Source: Fulvia fulva | Lineage: Eukaryota > Ascomycota > Dothideomycetes > Mycosphaerellales > Mycosphaerellaceae | Assembly: GCF_020509005.1 (NCBI RefSeq) | Contig: NC_063015.1 | Coordinates: 3,100,001 to 3,164,000, forward strand | Direction: 5' to 3' | DNA length: 64,000 nucleotides | Part shown: positions 11,095 to 21,289 of the stretch, one piece after another | Position numbering within the stretch: position 1 is the stretch's first letter | How the letters are laid out: every line of letters starts with the position of its first letter | The notes under the pieces: model-generated | What the model was told of the DNA's origin: nothing | The model's database searches: none | What the model saw: only the letters and a program-made list of their open reading frames with translations | Program-made: the position numbers and the translations under genes

Positions 11095-14000
11095 AGAAGT
11101 TAAGGACTAATATAGTATAGCTAGACCTATACGACGAGACGGGTAAGGACTACGCTTATAAACCGTTCGTTACGAATATAAGTATCGGCTTAAAGAAACT
11201 CTCTTCTTCTAATCTCGCTCTTATAGACACTAGCGTACTAGGCGAGTCTTTTATAGACTATAAACTCGCGACCTCTCTTAACCTCGAACCCTAGGAACTA
11301 AAGTACCCTCGTACCCTTAAACTCTTTAACGGTACGGAGACTACTACTAGTAAGATTACTTATGTTATACACATATTAATTACTCTCGGAGGCAAGCGTA
11401 TGTCGATTACTAGCTTCCTTACGTCCCTACCGTATTAGAAGTTTATCCTCGGCCTCCTCTAGTTTAGACGATACTAACCTATTATCGACTAGACTTCCCT
11501 TACTATTAGCTTCCCTCTAGAAGCTCCTCCGGTACCTCCGCCTTCTCCGCCGCCTTAGCGCGGTCCTAAGTATACTAAGATCTTCTAGGTAAACGCCGCT
11601 ACCTTTACTACTACTACTAAGTAGCCTAAAGCTTAAGTCTTTACCGCCTCTCTCCGCGATATCGATATCGCCCTCGAGAAGCTCGATAAGAAGCGTATAC
11701 CTACCGACCCTACTACGAAGGTCCCTCCTTAGGCATACTATATCCTCTACGTATTTAATACTAAAGCCGTAGACGATCTACCTCCTTATCGCCCTTACGA
11801 CTATAAGATTAAGCTAGAAGAAGGTATAGAGACACCGTCCGGACCGCTATACTCTATATCCCGAGAAGAGCTTATTGTCCTTAAGAGATACCTCGAAGAG
11901 AACCTAAAGAAGGGGTTTATTCGAGCGAGCCGTTCTAGCGCTAGTAGTCCCGTTATGTTTATTAAGAAGCCCGGCGGTAGCCTACGCTTCTACGTAGACT
12001 ACCGAGGCTTAAACGCTATTATAAAGAAGAACCGCTACCTAATACTATTGATTTCGGAGACGCTCGAGCGCCTCTCTAAGGCTAAGTACTTCACTAAGCT
12101 CGATGTTATCGCTACGTTTAATAAGTTACGAATAGTAGAAGGACACGAGTATCTTATAGCCTTCCGTACTCGTTACGGGCTATTCGAGTCGCTCGTTATA
12201 CCCTTCGGCGTTTATAACGAGCCTAGTACCTTCTAGAACTTTATTAACGACATCCTTTAGGAGTTCCTCGATCAGTTCTATACTGCCTATATCGACGACA
12301 TCCTAGTCTATAGCGAGACTAAGGAGGAGTACCGCGAGCACGTCTATAAGGTCCTTTAGAAGCTCGTAGACGCCGGCTTATAGCTCGATATCGACAAGTA
12401 CGAGTTCAAGAAGACCGAAGTCAAGTTCCTTAGTTTAATTATTACCGTAGACGGCATTAAGATAGACTAAGAGAAGATCGACGCTATCGTCGAATAGGAT
12501 GCTCCTACGAACGTTAAGGAGGTCTAGGGTTTCCTAGGCTTTACTAACTTCTACCGCTACTTTATCTACGTATTCTCGGGCGTAGTACGCCCTTTAACGA
12601 AGCTTACGCGTAAGGGTAAGAAGTTTGCCTAGACCGACGAATACTAGGAGGCTTTTGACTTACTTAAAGCGAAGTTTATTAAGAACCCGCTTCTATAGCA
12701 CTTCGATTTTGAACTAGAGACCCGTATAGAGACTAACGTATCTAACGGCGTAGTAGGCGGTGTCCTACTATAACGCCGCTCGCCTAAATCTCCCTAGTTA
12801 CCTATCGCCTTCCTCTCTAAGAAGATAACCGCTACGGAGTATAACTACGAGATCTACGATAAGGAGCTTCTCGCTATCGTTAAAGCTTTTAAAGAGTAGC
12901 GCCCCGAGCTCGAAGGCTCTACTATACTCGTCTAAGTAAGCTCCGACTATAAGAACCTCGTCTACTTTATAAAGAGTAAGCTGCTTAATCGTTACTAGGC
13001 CCGCTAGAGCGAGTTCCTCTCCCGATTCAACTTTATAATCTCGTATACGCCTAGTAAGGCTAACTCGATAGCCGACGCCCTTACCCGCCGCCCTAGTAAC
13101 TCTCTAGTTAATAAAAGAGGGCGCTAGTAAATCGTAGAGCAATAAGTTATTAAAGAGCATAACCTCTCTTCCGGGCTTCGAGAGTACCTATCGAACGGCT
13201 AGCCTACGCTCGCCGCTTCCTTTACTACTCTCGTGCTCGCTCCTACCTACCTTAACGAGAGTAACAATAAATCCGAGCCTAAAGAATACGCCTCGGACGC
13301 TAAGGACTTGAACGACGATAAAGAGGGCTTAGTAACGACCGACGGCTTATCCGAATTAGACTTTAAGGGGTTTAATAATAAGGAGTAACCTAAAGGTATT
13401 ATAGTACGAGTACGAATAGCGTACGATACCGACCTAGACGCCTAAGAGTTAGTTTAGGCCCTTAAATCTAGCGCGAGGACATTCCCGGGTTTCTCGCTAT
13501 CTAAGTACGAGCTCTAGGAAGGTGTTATCTACTTCCGTAAGAAGCTTTACGTACCGTAGCCTAAAGGCTCTAATGTCCGAGCTAAGATTCTTAATATCGT
13601 CTACGACTCCGCCTCTAGGGGTCACCTTAGCGTAGCTAAGACCTATAAGCTCCTCGCTAGGTATTACTAGTAGCCGTATTCCTAGAAGGACGTCCGCCGC
13701 TACGTACTAAACTACGCTACTTACCGAAGAGCTAAAGCTAATCGCTACCGCCCCTACGGTCTCTTATACCCTCTCCCGGCTCCTAATTATCCGTAGAAGT
13801 ACATTACTATAGACTTTATTACCGATCTTCCTTACGGTAAGACCTTTAGCGGCGTAAAGGTAAAGGCCCTTCTAGTAATCGTAGACCGTTACTCTAAGGA
13901 CCGGTATATAATCCCGTACTAGAGTATAACCGTAAAAGAGACTACTCGCTTGTTCTACGAATTCGTCTAGCGCTTTTAAGGCCTCCCGGATAGTATTACC

Positions 14001-14950
14001 TCTAATAGAGGCTCCTAGTTTATCTCGTACTTCTAGAAGCGTCTATGTACTATCCTAGGCATTAAGTATAACCTCTCGACTGGTTTTTAGCTATAGACCG
14101 ACGGCTAGACCGAAATTACGAACGCTATCCTTAAGTAGGTCCTTCGTTACTTTATCGACTACTACTAGAAGGATTGGCCTTAGTATATCCCTACGGTAGA
14201 GTTCGCTACTCGTAACTAGGACTCGGAGACTACTAGCTACTCTCCCTTCTATACTACGAGAGGTTACTACCCTCGTATAGGTATAGAACTAGAAGAGCCT
14301 CTCCCGCCTACCGAAGACGTAAACGAGTAAGTAGTAGACGAGTTCGCTACTATACTCTTATAGATCTATAAAGAAGTCTATAACGAGATAGTATACGTAT
14401 AAGTAATCTACGAGGATTAAGCTAATCGTCGTCGCTAGCTAGCTCCCGACTACTAAGTAGGCGATATAGTCTACCTTAACGCTAAGAATATTAAGACGGA
14501 CCGCCCCTCTAAGAAGCTAAGCTAGAAGAACCTAGGTCCTTTTAAGATCACTAAGCGTATTAGTTTATACGCCTACCGTCTAGCTCTTCCTATAGATATA
14601 AAGATCTACGACGTCTTCTATCCCGTACGCCTTCGGCCGTCGGCTAAGGACCTATTCCTAAACTAAAACTAAGACATACTAGGTCCTCCCGATGAAGTAG
14701 AAGTCGACGAGCCGGTTAACCTACCTTCTAACGGCTATACCGTCCGTAAGATCCGGGGAATCTACGTAGAGCCTAACAATATTAAAGGGCTACCGCCGAT
14801 TAAGTATAAAGTCTAATAGTAAGGTTGCTCTAAGTAGGATACCTTATAGGAACCTATCTAATATATTATCTTTAATTGTTAAGCAATCGAAGAGTACTAC
14901 GCCCGCGTAGACGGCCTAGAGGTTAATATCGGTAGGCTTTTCGAATCTAA
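11095..14950 (+). pseudogene. Gypsy-1 pol relic (protease, RT, RNase H, integrase, chromodomain)
   Basis: Protease-like LIDTSVLGESFID near 11220 (the D-T/S-G active site region). RT from about 11790, with [19 protein letters not shown] near 11957 and the catalytic YIDDILVYS near 12289. RNase H about 12660-13090, ending SKANSIADALTRRP. Integrase with YITIDFITDLP near 13802; the expected second Asp reads Asn in SNRGS near 13995; the TDG block follows near 14100. A chromodomain remnant begins YTVRKIRGIYVEP near 14740, with its Trp codons now stops. Chromodomains steer such elements to marked chromatin. A 93-codon piece around 11955-12236 is open only by chance of codon content. Confidence 0.9.
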
Positions 14951-15082
14951 GCTCTTCGACGGGGCTTACTAATAGTATATCGACTATAATATTAGGCCTA
15001 GGCCTAGTACTAAAGCTAAACATCCTCGATATATAGAACTACTACGGCTTTATAGGAACTTAGCTTTGTTCGGGGGGGCTAC

Positions 15083-15601
15083 TATTATAGTCTCCCTATA
15101 GAGTATATAGAAGGTAGGGACAGAAGAGCCTTGAAGTACTTAGAAGTCGTTAAGAAGTGAAAGTCTAGCTTAGTATATAAGCGCTAAGAATTATATACCC
15201 CGTAATATTTACTACGGGACCTAGCCCTCTAAATTTACTACTCTACTAAACCTTAATAGATTCACTTCGGCTCGTAACTATATAACTTACGGCACTCCCG
15301 AGAGTACCCGCGACTACGCTAGACCCTAGAAGAAGCACGTAGAAGACTCGGAACGTAGGGCAGGTTAGAATAAGGTTTTGAGCAAAGCTACTAAGCGCGG
15401 CTTCGTACGGGTTAGCCCTATTAATACGGGGACACGTACTCGCGAGGGTCGCGTATAAGTATCTAGCCTTCCCTAGGCCTCTCTTACTTTCTTCGTCTCT
15501 CGTTTTGTATAGCAATTATACTATACCCTTTGTATCTACACTTCGTACCTATATTCTCGCTTTTACTCTTATATCTTATAGGCTAGGCTCTGGCCCTAAT
15601 A
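15083..15601 (+). repeat. Gypsy-1 3' LTR (519 bp)
   Basis: Partner of 9313-9831. It ends CCCTAATA and is followed by the target duplication CTAGG, after which Copia-A RNase H coding resumes. Confidence 0.95.
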
Positions 15602-15606
15602 CTAGG

Positions 15607-16140
15607 GATACTCGGACTCTGACTACGCTATAGACAAAGTGGATAGAGTCTCAATTCTAGGATATATATAGTTCCTTTATAGATTACCTATGTCCTAGAT
15701 AAGTAGGAAGTAGAAGTCTATTATAACATTAATAATAGAAGCTAAGTTTATAGCTATAAACGTAGCCGTAAAGTAGTCACAATTTCTTGCTACTATCCTT
15801 AGGGAAATAGAGTGCCTAGAACTGGTAGGAAAGAGCTCTTTCTAGCCGAGTATAAGGGCAAGTAAGGGCACTATTAACGAGCTAAGGCTAGTCAAGCTTA
15901 TAGGTAACAACTAAGCCGCTTTAATACTTGTTAAAGATGCCTATATATATAAAAGGTCAAAGTATATTAATGTTATAAATAACTATATTAGACATCTCTA
16001 GTAGTAGAAGAAGATTGTAGTGGACTACTACTATATAAAGGACATAGCTACTAATAGGTTAATAAAGCCCCTTAATAGCTAGTAGTTCCAAAACTTTATA
16101 AGGCAGCTCTAGCTTACGTAAAGGGATTATAGGAGACTAT
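15607..16140 (+). pseudogene. Copia-A RNase H relic
   Basis: It begins SDSDYAIDKVDRVS and continues with the usual Copia RNase H layout: the former Trp-Ser block, EAKFIAI near 15740, GNN.AALILVKDAYIYKRSKYI near 15905-15965, and TNRLIKPL near 16050. It would remove the RNA strand during reverse transcription. Stops sit at former Trp and Gln codons. Confidence 0.85.
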
Positions 16141-16156
16141 ATAGCCTAAGTAGGAG

Positions 16157-16390
16157 TGTTAAGAACATATAGGCCGTAGGACAAGTATATAGGTATAGGT
16201 GTGTTATATAACTAGATTACGTGACTAGGGTTTACTAGCCTATAGGCTAGTAAATATCCGGACACCTAGTATCTACCTACACTAACACCGGCGATACTAT
16301 ATATAGATATACGCTATCCTATTAGGTCCTTCTTCGTCTTTCGTATAATCCGCCGTCTTCTACTACTACGTAACTCGTACCTATTTAATA
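16157..16390 (+). repeat. Copia-A 3' LTR (234 bp)
   Basis: It starts TGTTAAGAAC and ends TTTAATA (from TTTAACA). The solo LTR at 30935-31168 is the same length and the same sequence in reverse orientation, which fixes both ends. Confidence 0.9.
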
Positions 16391-16407
16391 GATACTATAA
16401 TTCTAAT

Positions 16408-17486
16408 TAGTCGACGACGAGAATCACCTATACGTAGTGTCGGCTACGAACCTCTCGTCTAGCTACGAGAGAGCCAAGTATTCTTACGCTAGAGCGTCGT
16501 AGGCGCGACGGGCGCGTAACGTAGGCGAAGCCGTAGCGAATAGAGGACTACTAGTAAAACGGGTATAAAAACTATCCGACGAGCGTATACTCGTGTCGGG
16601 AGCGAGTCCCTCTTCTTTCTACGTATAAGAAGGGCGCGGAACCGTAGCCTATACGCTCGATAGGACACCTCTAGTATAAGTACAGAATTTTCACCTCCGG
16701 AGACCGTAAACCGAGCGGGCTAAGCGACGAACATTAGACGAGCGGACTATAGAACAACAACTAAGCGGACTATACGACGGCGTCGAGCGGACTATAAAAC
16801 AATCTAGTGTTTGCTAGCGGGCAATACGGTAGGTAGGTAGACACGCGACGAAGCCTATAAGGGCCTATTAAACACCCGGTATAGGAACGAGGGTTTTACC
16901 TAAGGCGCTACCTATCCCGCTACACAACGTACCTAGTCTAATATAGTAGATTACGACGAGGAAAAGACGATGGCCTAAGTAAGGAAAAGACGGCTATTAG
17001 GACGGGGAAAAGACGTACAATATAAGTAGATTAGTTCTATAATCGGGGAGGATCGAGGGTAGGGTAATAAGGAACTTTATATTAGTTAGTAGGTAGAAAC
17101 GTAAGGAGTACGCTACCCGGCGTAGTGTGTGCCCCGAGTAAACCTACGAGGCATAGACGGCCGCTTTCTAGAGATAGGCTACGGTAACGCGAAGGGCGTC
17201 AAAACCTAGGGCGTAGTATATACTAGTAGCGACGGCTAACACTATCTATATAGCCCGAGAGGACGGATACGTATATCGGTTAATAGAGAGCACTAAAGGG
17301 CTTAGGCCTATAGAGGTAGATATTAGCTTAAGGAGCAAATAGGGAGGGAGGGCGTAGAGGGAAGCTTTTGCTCCGGGCTAACCCCTCGAAACGAGGCTAT
17401 ACGGTAGTACTAGATAAGTAGGAAAGCGCGGTTAAGACTTGTCACCTTATCTCGTAGCTAGCTTACTAAATACGATTCCTTCCTTG
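16408..17486. other. Unidentified RIP-mutated segment in front of a LINE 3' end
   Basis: About 1.1 kb found nowhere else in the window. One forward frame is long between RIP-type stops (for example RTLDERTIEQQLSGLYDGVE near 16730-16790), so it may have been coding, but I recognise no domain. Short motifs recur: GCGGACTATA three times (16743-16800) and GGAAAAGACG three times (16960-17015). It lies inside the 13-bp repeats that bound the neighbouring LINE insertion, so it appears to have been inserted together with it. Confidence 0.5.
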
Positions 17487-19255
17487 CCCTCGACATCGTA
17501 GGGGCCTTCGATAACGTCTTATACTAAAGGCTAATATATATCCTATAGTAGAAAGGCATCCTCTAGTAGGTAACGACGTTCGTCTACTCCTTTCTCTAGG
17601 AACGGACGACATACCTAGTCCTAGGAAGGTACACGTCCGACCCGGTAAGGGTAGAGACTAGTATACCTTAGGGATCTACTCTCTCCCCTATCCTGTTTCT
17701 AATATTTATATCGGATCTAATCCCCCTACTTACCTCTCCGTAAACCTTAGTATCGGGGTTCGTAGACGATATAAATATCCTAGCCTAGTTAGACTCGATA
17801 GAAGAGAACTATCGCCTCCTTAAAGATAGGTATAAGAAATACGAGGAGTAGGCAAAGAAGTATAGTGCCCGGTTCGCCCCTAAAAAGTACTAACTTATAC
17901 ACTTTAGTAAAGCGAGAACATACTATAATATAAAGGTAGCGGTAAGAATCTAAGGCTACGAGACTAAGCTATTAGCGGAGCTACGAGTACTAGGGATCTG
18001 GCTCGACCCGAAGCTAAGCTAGAATGTATAGATTAAGAAAGCCTAGAGTCGAGCGTAAGTTAATAAAGCCTCGATAAAGAGGCTTACGGTATCTATATAG
18101 GGAGCAACATTCGATAAGGTAAGAGTAATATATAAGGCGATCGTTAGACTAGCTATATTATACGGGGCACAGATTTAGGGAATAGGAGGCGTAGGCAAGC
18201 CGATCCCGAAACGGATAGAGCAACCCCTAAATAGGATATAGGTAGGTAACCTACGTAGGGTACTAGGCGTATATAAGACAACGTTAATAAGCACGGTAGA
18301 AATAGAGATAGGAATACTACTAATCGGCTAGTATATCCGGTGAATAAGAATTTAATACGCGGTAAAGACGATAGGTTACCTAGTATAAACCACGATCTAG
18401 GAGGCAAAGAATAAGATAGAAAGCCGCTACCGGAGAGGGGTAGGACATAGGACAAGCTAAAAAGAGGATGACCTTACTACCTTTACGGCCGTATAGACAA
18501 GCACCGAATGGCTAGTACGGAAGGAGGAGGAGCGTAGGACTCGCTAGGCCGGCGGGAGTAAGGCTAAGACCTAAAGCCTAGCGGAATAGATAGCGAGCTA
18601 CCTATAGGAGTAGGACTAGAAAAGGAAGCCCCCTAAGACAATAGGCCCGATAGCGCTCCGAGCCTTCTAGAGACACAATTACTAGCTATATAGGGACCTA
18701 ACAAGGGCCGAAGTAAGTATAGCGATCCAAATCAGGTCCGAATATATTAGATTAAGGGCCTACCTATTTAGGAGACGCGTACTAGACATCTATAGCCTAG
18801 CCTACTAGTGTGGCTACCTATCGTAAAACCTAGAACATATACTACTACGATACCCGTAGTAGGCGAGAGGTAGGGGAAATTGGAGGCACTAAGCGGGAAG
18901 GAGAGACTATAAGTCAATTATTAGGGACAAAGGCAACATTCGCCGAATCTCTCGGTAGATACTATAGTAGGGATACCTCTAGTAGTTTAGCCTCGCGAGC
19001 GAGACGGAGGAGTAGATAGATAAGAGGCGGAAGCGAGGGGGGTTATAGATAGGGTAGTCATTAGGGTAGGCCTATAATACTAGCGTACCCCTAACAAGGG
19101 AAATTTAAGACGATAACTAGGAGGAAAAGACAGGCGGGAAGGAGGAGGGGTTTTCACTAATACGGTTTCCCCTCTATATATACAAAAACAAGATAGCATA
19201 GCTATATAGGCCAAAGGGCACTATAACAGCTTAATAAAATATCTATCTATCTATC
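17487..19255 (+). mobile_element. LINE-A 3' portion, RIP-mutated, 5'-truncated
   Basis: This is the closest mutated relative of the intact LINE-A. It parallels 28540-30306 almost base for base apart from CpA/TpG to TpA changes. It starts within the RT (CTCGACATCG near 17489), keeps FVDD near 17757 and runs through the C-terminal region and 3'UTR to a (TATC)n tail at 19241-19255. The repeat CTATAATTCTAAT occurs at 16395-16407 and again at 19255-19267, overlapping the tail, and is best read as the target duplication. Confidence 0.88.
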
Positions 19256-19267
19256 TATAATTCTAAT

Positions 19268-19778
19268 GATATAATAGATAAAGTAGACAGAGTCTTAATC
19301 CTTAGGTATGTCTTCTTCCTCTATAGGGCACTAGTTTCTTAGATAAGTAAGAAGCAAAAGTCTATAGTAACATCTATAATAGAGGCTGAATATAGACCTA
19401 TAAATGTATATACGAAGTAGTCCTAATTCCTAGCCTTACTACTAAGAGAAATGGATTGTCTAGAGTTAGTAGGAGACTGTTCCTATCAGCTAAGAATTAC
19501 TAGAAACTAGGAGACTATATCAAATTTGAGACTAGTCTAATTAAGAGGTAATAATTAAGCTACCCTTACTCTAGTAAAAGATGTATATATTTATAACAAG
19601 TCGAAGTATATTGACCTTGCCTATAACGCTATTAGGAAACTTTAGTAGAGGAGGCTTATTACTATTAAGTACACCCTAACCTCTAAGATAGTTATAGACG
19701 GGTTTATAAAACTAAAGACTAGTCTATACTTCTAGAGGTTTAAAAGCTAGCTTAACCTATTATAAAAAGGTCTGAGTA
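19268..19778 (+). pseudogene. Copia-B RNase H relic
   Basis: The frame reads NDIIDKVDRVLILRY, then ISKKQKSIVTSIIEAEY, LLREMDCLELVG, GNN.ATLTLVKDVYIYNKSKYIDL. This is the same Copia RNase H domain as at 15607-16140 but clearly diverged, so it is a different element. It is split from its 3' LTR (24824-25058) by the LINE-B insertion. Its upstream half is not adjacent: Copia A and the chimeric insertion lie directly to the left. Confidence 0.8.
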
Positions 19779-19959
19779 CTATTAATAGAGAGTGATATCT
19801 CGCGCAAAAAAACGCTTATCGATCTCTACGCCAAAACAAGACACATTCGAAAGCTCTTATCAAGGCCATTCTAACGATATATAAAGTAGGCCACTACCCC
19901 TAGGACTAAGGGAGTTATACCTCATTCAATCTGGACAGCTTAAAGCTCTCTTCACCCTG

Positions 19960-21285
19960 TTTCTTCAGCTCTAAACGCCGCGGAGGTGCCTAGCTACATT
20001 AGGCAACTCCTAGGCAATAGTAGCCTAGGCTACGGCACTAACGGCGCCTACGGCCCTATAGGCAAAGCCCCCCTAAGACAACTAGCAGTAACTTATAGAG
20101 GACGTAAAAAGTATAGAAACTAACGATTAGCTCCCTTACCGGTCTCTATAGGTAATGATCACTTAGCTACGCACGGCGCTTATACCGTCGTATTACCGAG
20201 GGCAATAAGAAATAAGGACGACGTCCTAGGCGATTAGTAAGGCCACCCGGAATCAACACCCCTATAGCTAGGCATCGGTCGCGGTATCGATACTAGGCCC
20301 CCGCCTAACGCACGATATAGTTACGATCCGTATTGTAGCAAAGGAAGACTAGGCCGAAGTTGCGAAGCTATCGAATAAGGAGCTCGCCTAACGAATTAAC
20401 TAACTAGGGGTAGTCGTAGTGAACTAATAGTCTAACGGTACTCTATAGATCTATACTAGCTCTACTACTACTAGGAGGTACCTAGAGGCATAGCTATAGT
20501 AGGCATCTAAGGTTGCGGTATTAGCGAAGGTCTTAACGAAACAATTTACGATCCTAGTCTACGATATACCTAAGGAGTTTGACCTAACTAACTAGGGTCA
20601 CCTACGCGCTCTCTAAGAGGACAACCCGGTCACTCTTAACTCTCTAATCTAGAAGGCGACTTGGCTCTATAGGAAATGGCTAGAAGGCAAGAAGGCCTCG
20701 GCGCTAATAGTATAGCTATAAGACGCGAAAGCGGCGGATCTAGCGATAGAACAAGGCCTAGTCTAGTAATATAGCCTTAAGATAGTAGAAAAGTACTCCT
20801 TATCCTTTCGTATCCTCTAATGCTTCAAATGCTAACAGTATAGATACCAAACCTACACGTGTACAAACAAGTAGGCCTGCTCGAACTATATAGGAGACTA
20901 TATGTCTAGGGACTATATATCGACTACGAGACGGTACGCGAACTGTCCGGGGTACTACCTATCGTATAGTACGGAATGCCTATAGCGGAAACTAGCGAAA
21001 AACAAGGCAATCACAAACAGAACCGTCGCCCTAAGATTCTACGGCGACCGTAAGGCTAGCCTATACCGGAACTAAATAGCGGCGGTCGGGTATAAGCGCC
21101 CTAGGGCCGAGAACGATATAAAGGATACGTAACCTAGGGCGTACGGGAGGCCACGTACTCTACTAGCTACGGCGAGGGAATCTAACTAGGCCCGGCTCCC
21201 CTTTAGTATATAGCCGATAGGCGTAGACTAGGACGTATAGGGCAGTAGGATATAGGACGATATAGAGGAAATGATTGTCGATGCC
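19960..21285 (+). pseudogene. LINE-B ORF1 (gag-like) relic
   Basis: The continuous degraded frame includes TIRIVAKED near 20330 and a triple zinc-knuckle region at about 20815-21000 (CFKC...C, then C..NYIGDY, then NCPGYY...TEC), matching the three-knuckle layout of LINE-A ORF1. It would coat the LINE RNA. The exact start is uncertain because RIP has obscured the first codons. Confidence 0.75.
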
Positions 21286-21289
21286 GATA

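Larger units (their letters stand above)
9313..15601 (+). mobile_element. Gypsy-1: complete chromodomain Gypsy retrotransposon, RIP-mutated
   Basis: Two 519-bp LTRs (9313-9831, 15083-15601) run from TATTATAG to CCCTAATA, the RIP-converted forms of TG...CA ends. CTAGG flanks both sides (9308-9312, 15602-15606) as a 5-bp target duplication. A G-rich polypurine stretch precedes the 3' LTR (15071-15078). The interior codes for gag, then pol in the Gypsy order protease-RT-RNase H-integrase, with a chromodomain remnant. The few LTR differences are partly CpA/TpA pairs, so LTR divergence cannot be read as simple age. It sits inside Copia A. Confidence 0.95.
5700..16390 (+). mobile_element. Copia element A, split by Gypsy-1, 5' LTR not found
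   Basis: Parts in order: gag-like region about 5700-6300, protease and GAG-pre-integrase region about 6400-6950, integrase start about 6950-7640 (RLALISINIYRPF, YKYxLKIIDNFSRKKW), a connecting region, reverse transcriptase about 8270-9300, then Gypsy-1, then RNase H 15607-16140 and a 234-bp 3' LTR. The order gag-protease-integrase-RT-RNase H identifies Copia (Pseudoviridae type). TAG/TAA replace Trp and Gln codons throughout. I saw no matching LTR upstream of the gag region, so the 5' end is lost or replaced by the LINE relic before 5690. The 5700 boundary is approximate. Confidence 0.8.

Noticed and set aside
1925..18455. Short ORFs of 60-100 codons at 1925, 7709, 9899, 15246 and 18153
   Set aside because: They lie in RIP-mutated transposon DNA, mostly on the strand or frame opposite to the element's own coding.
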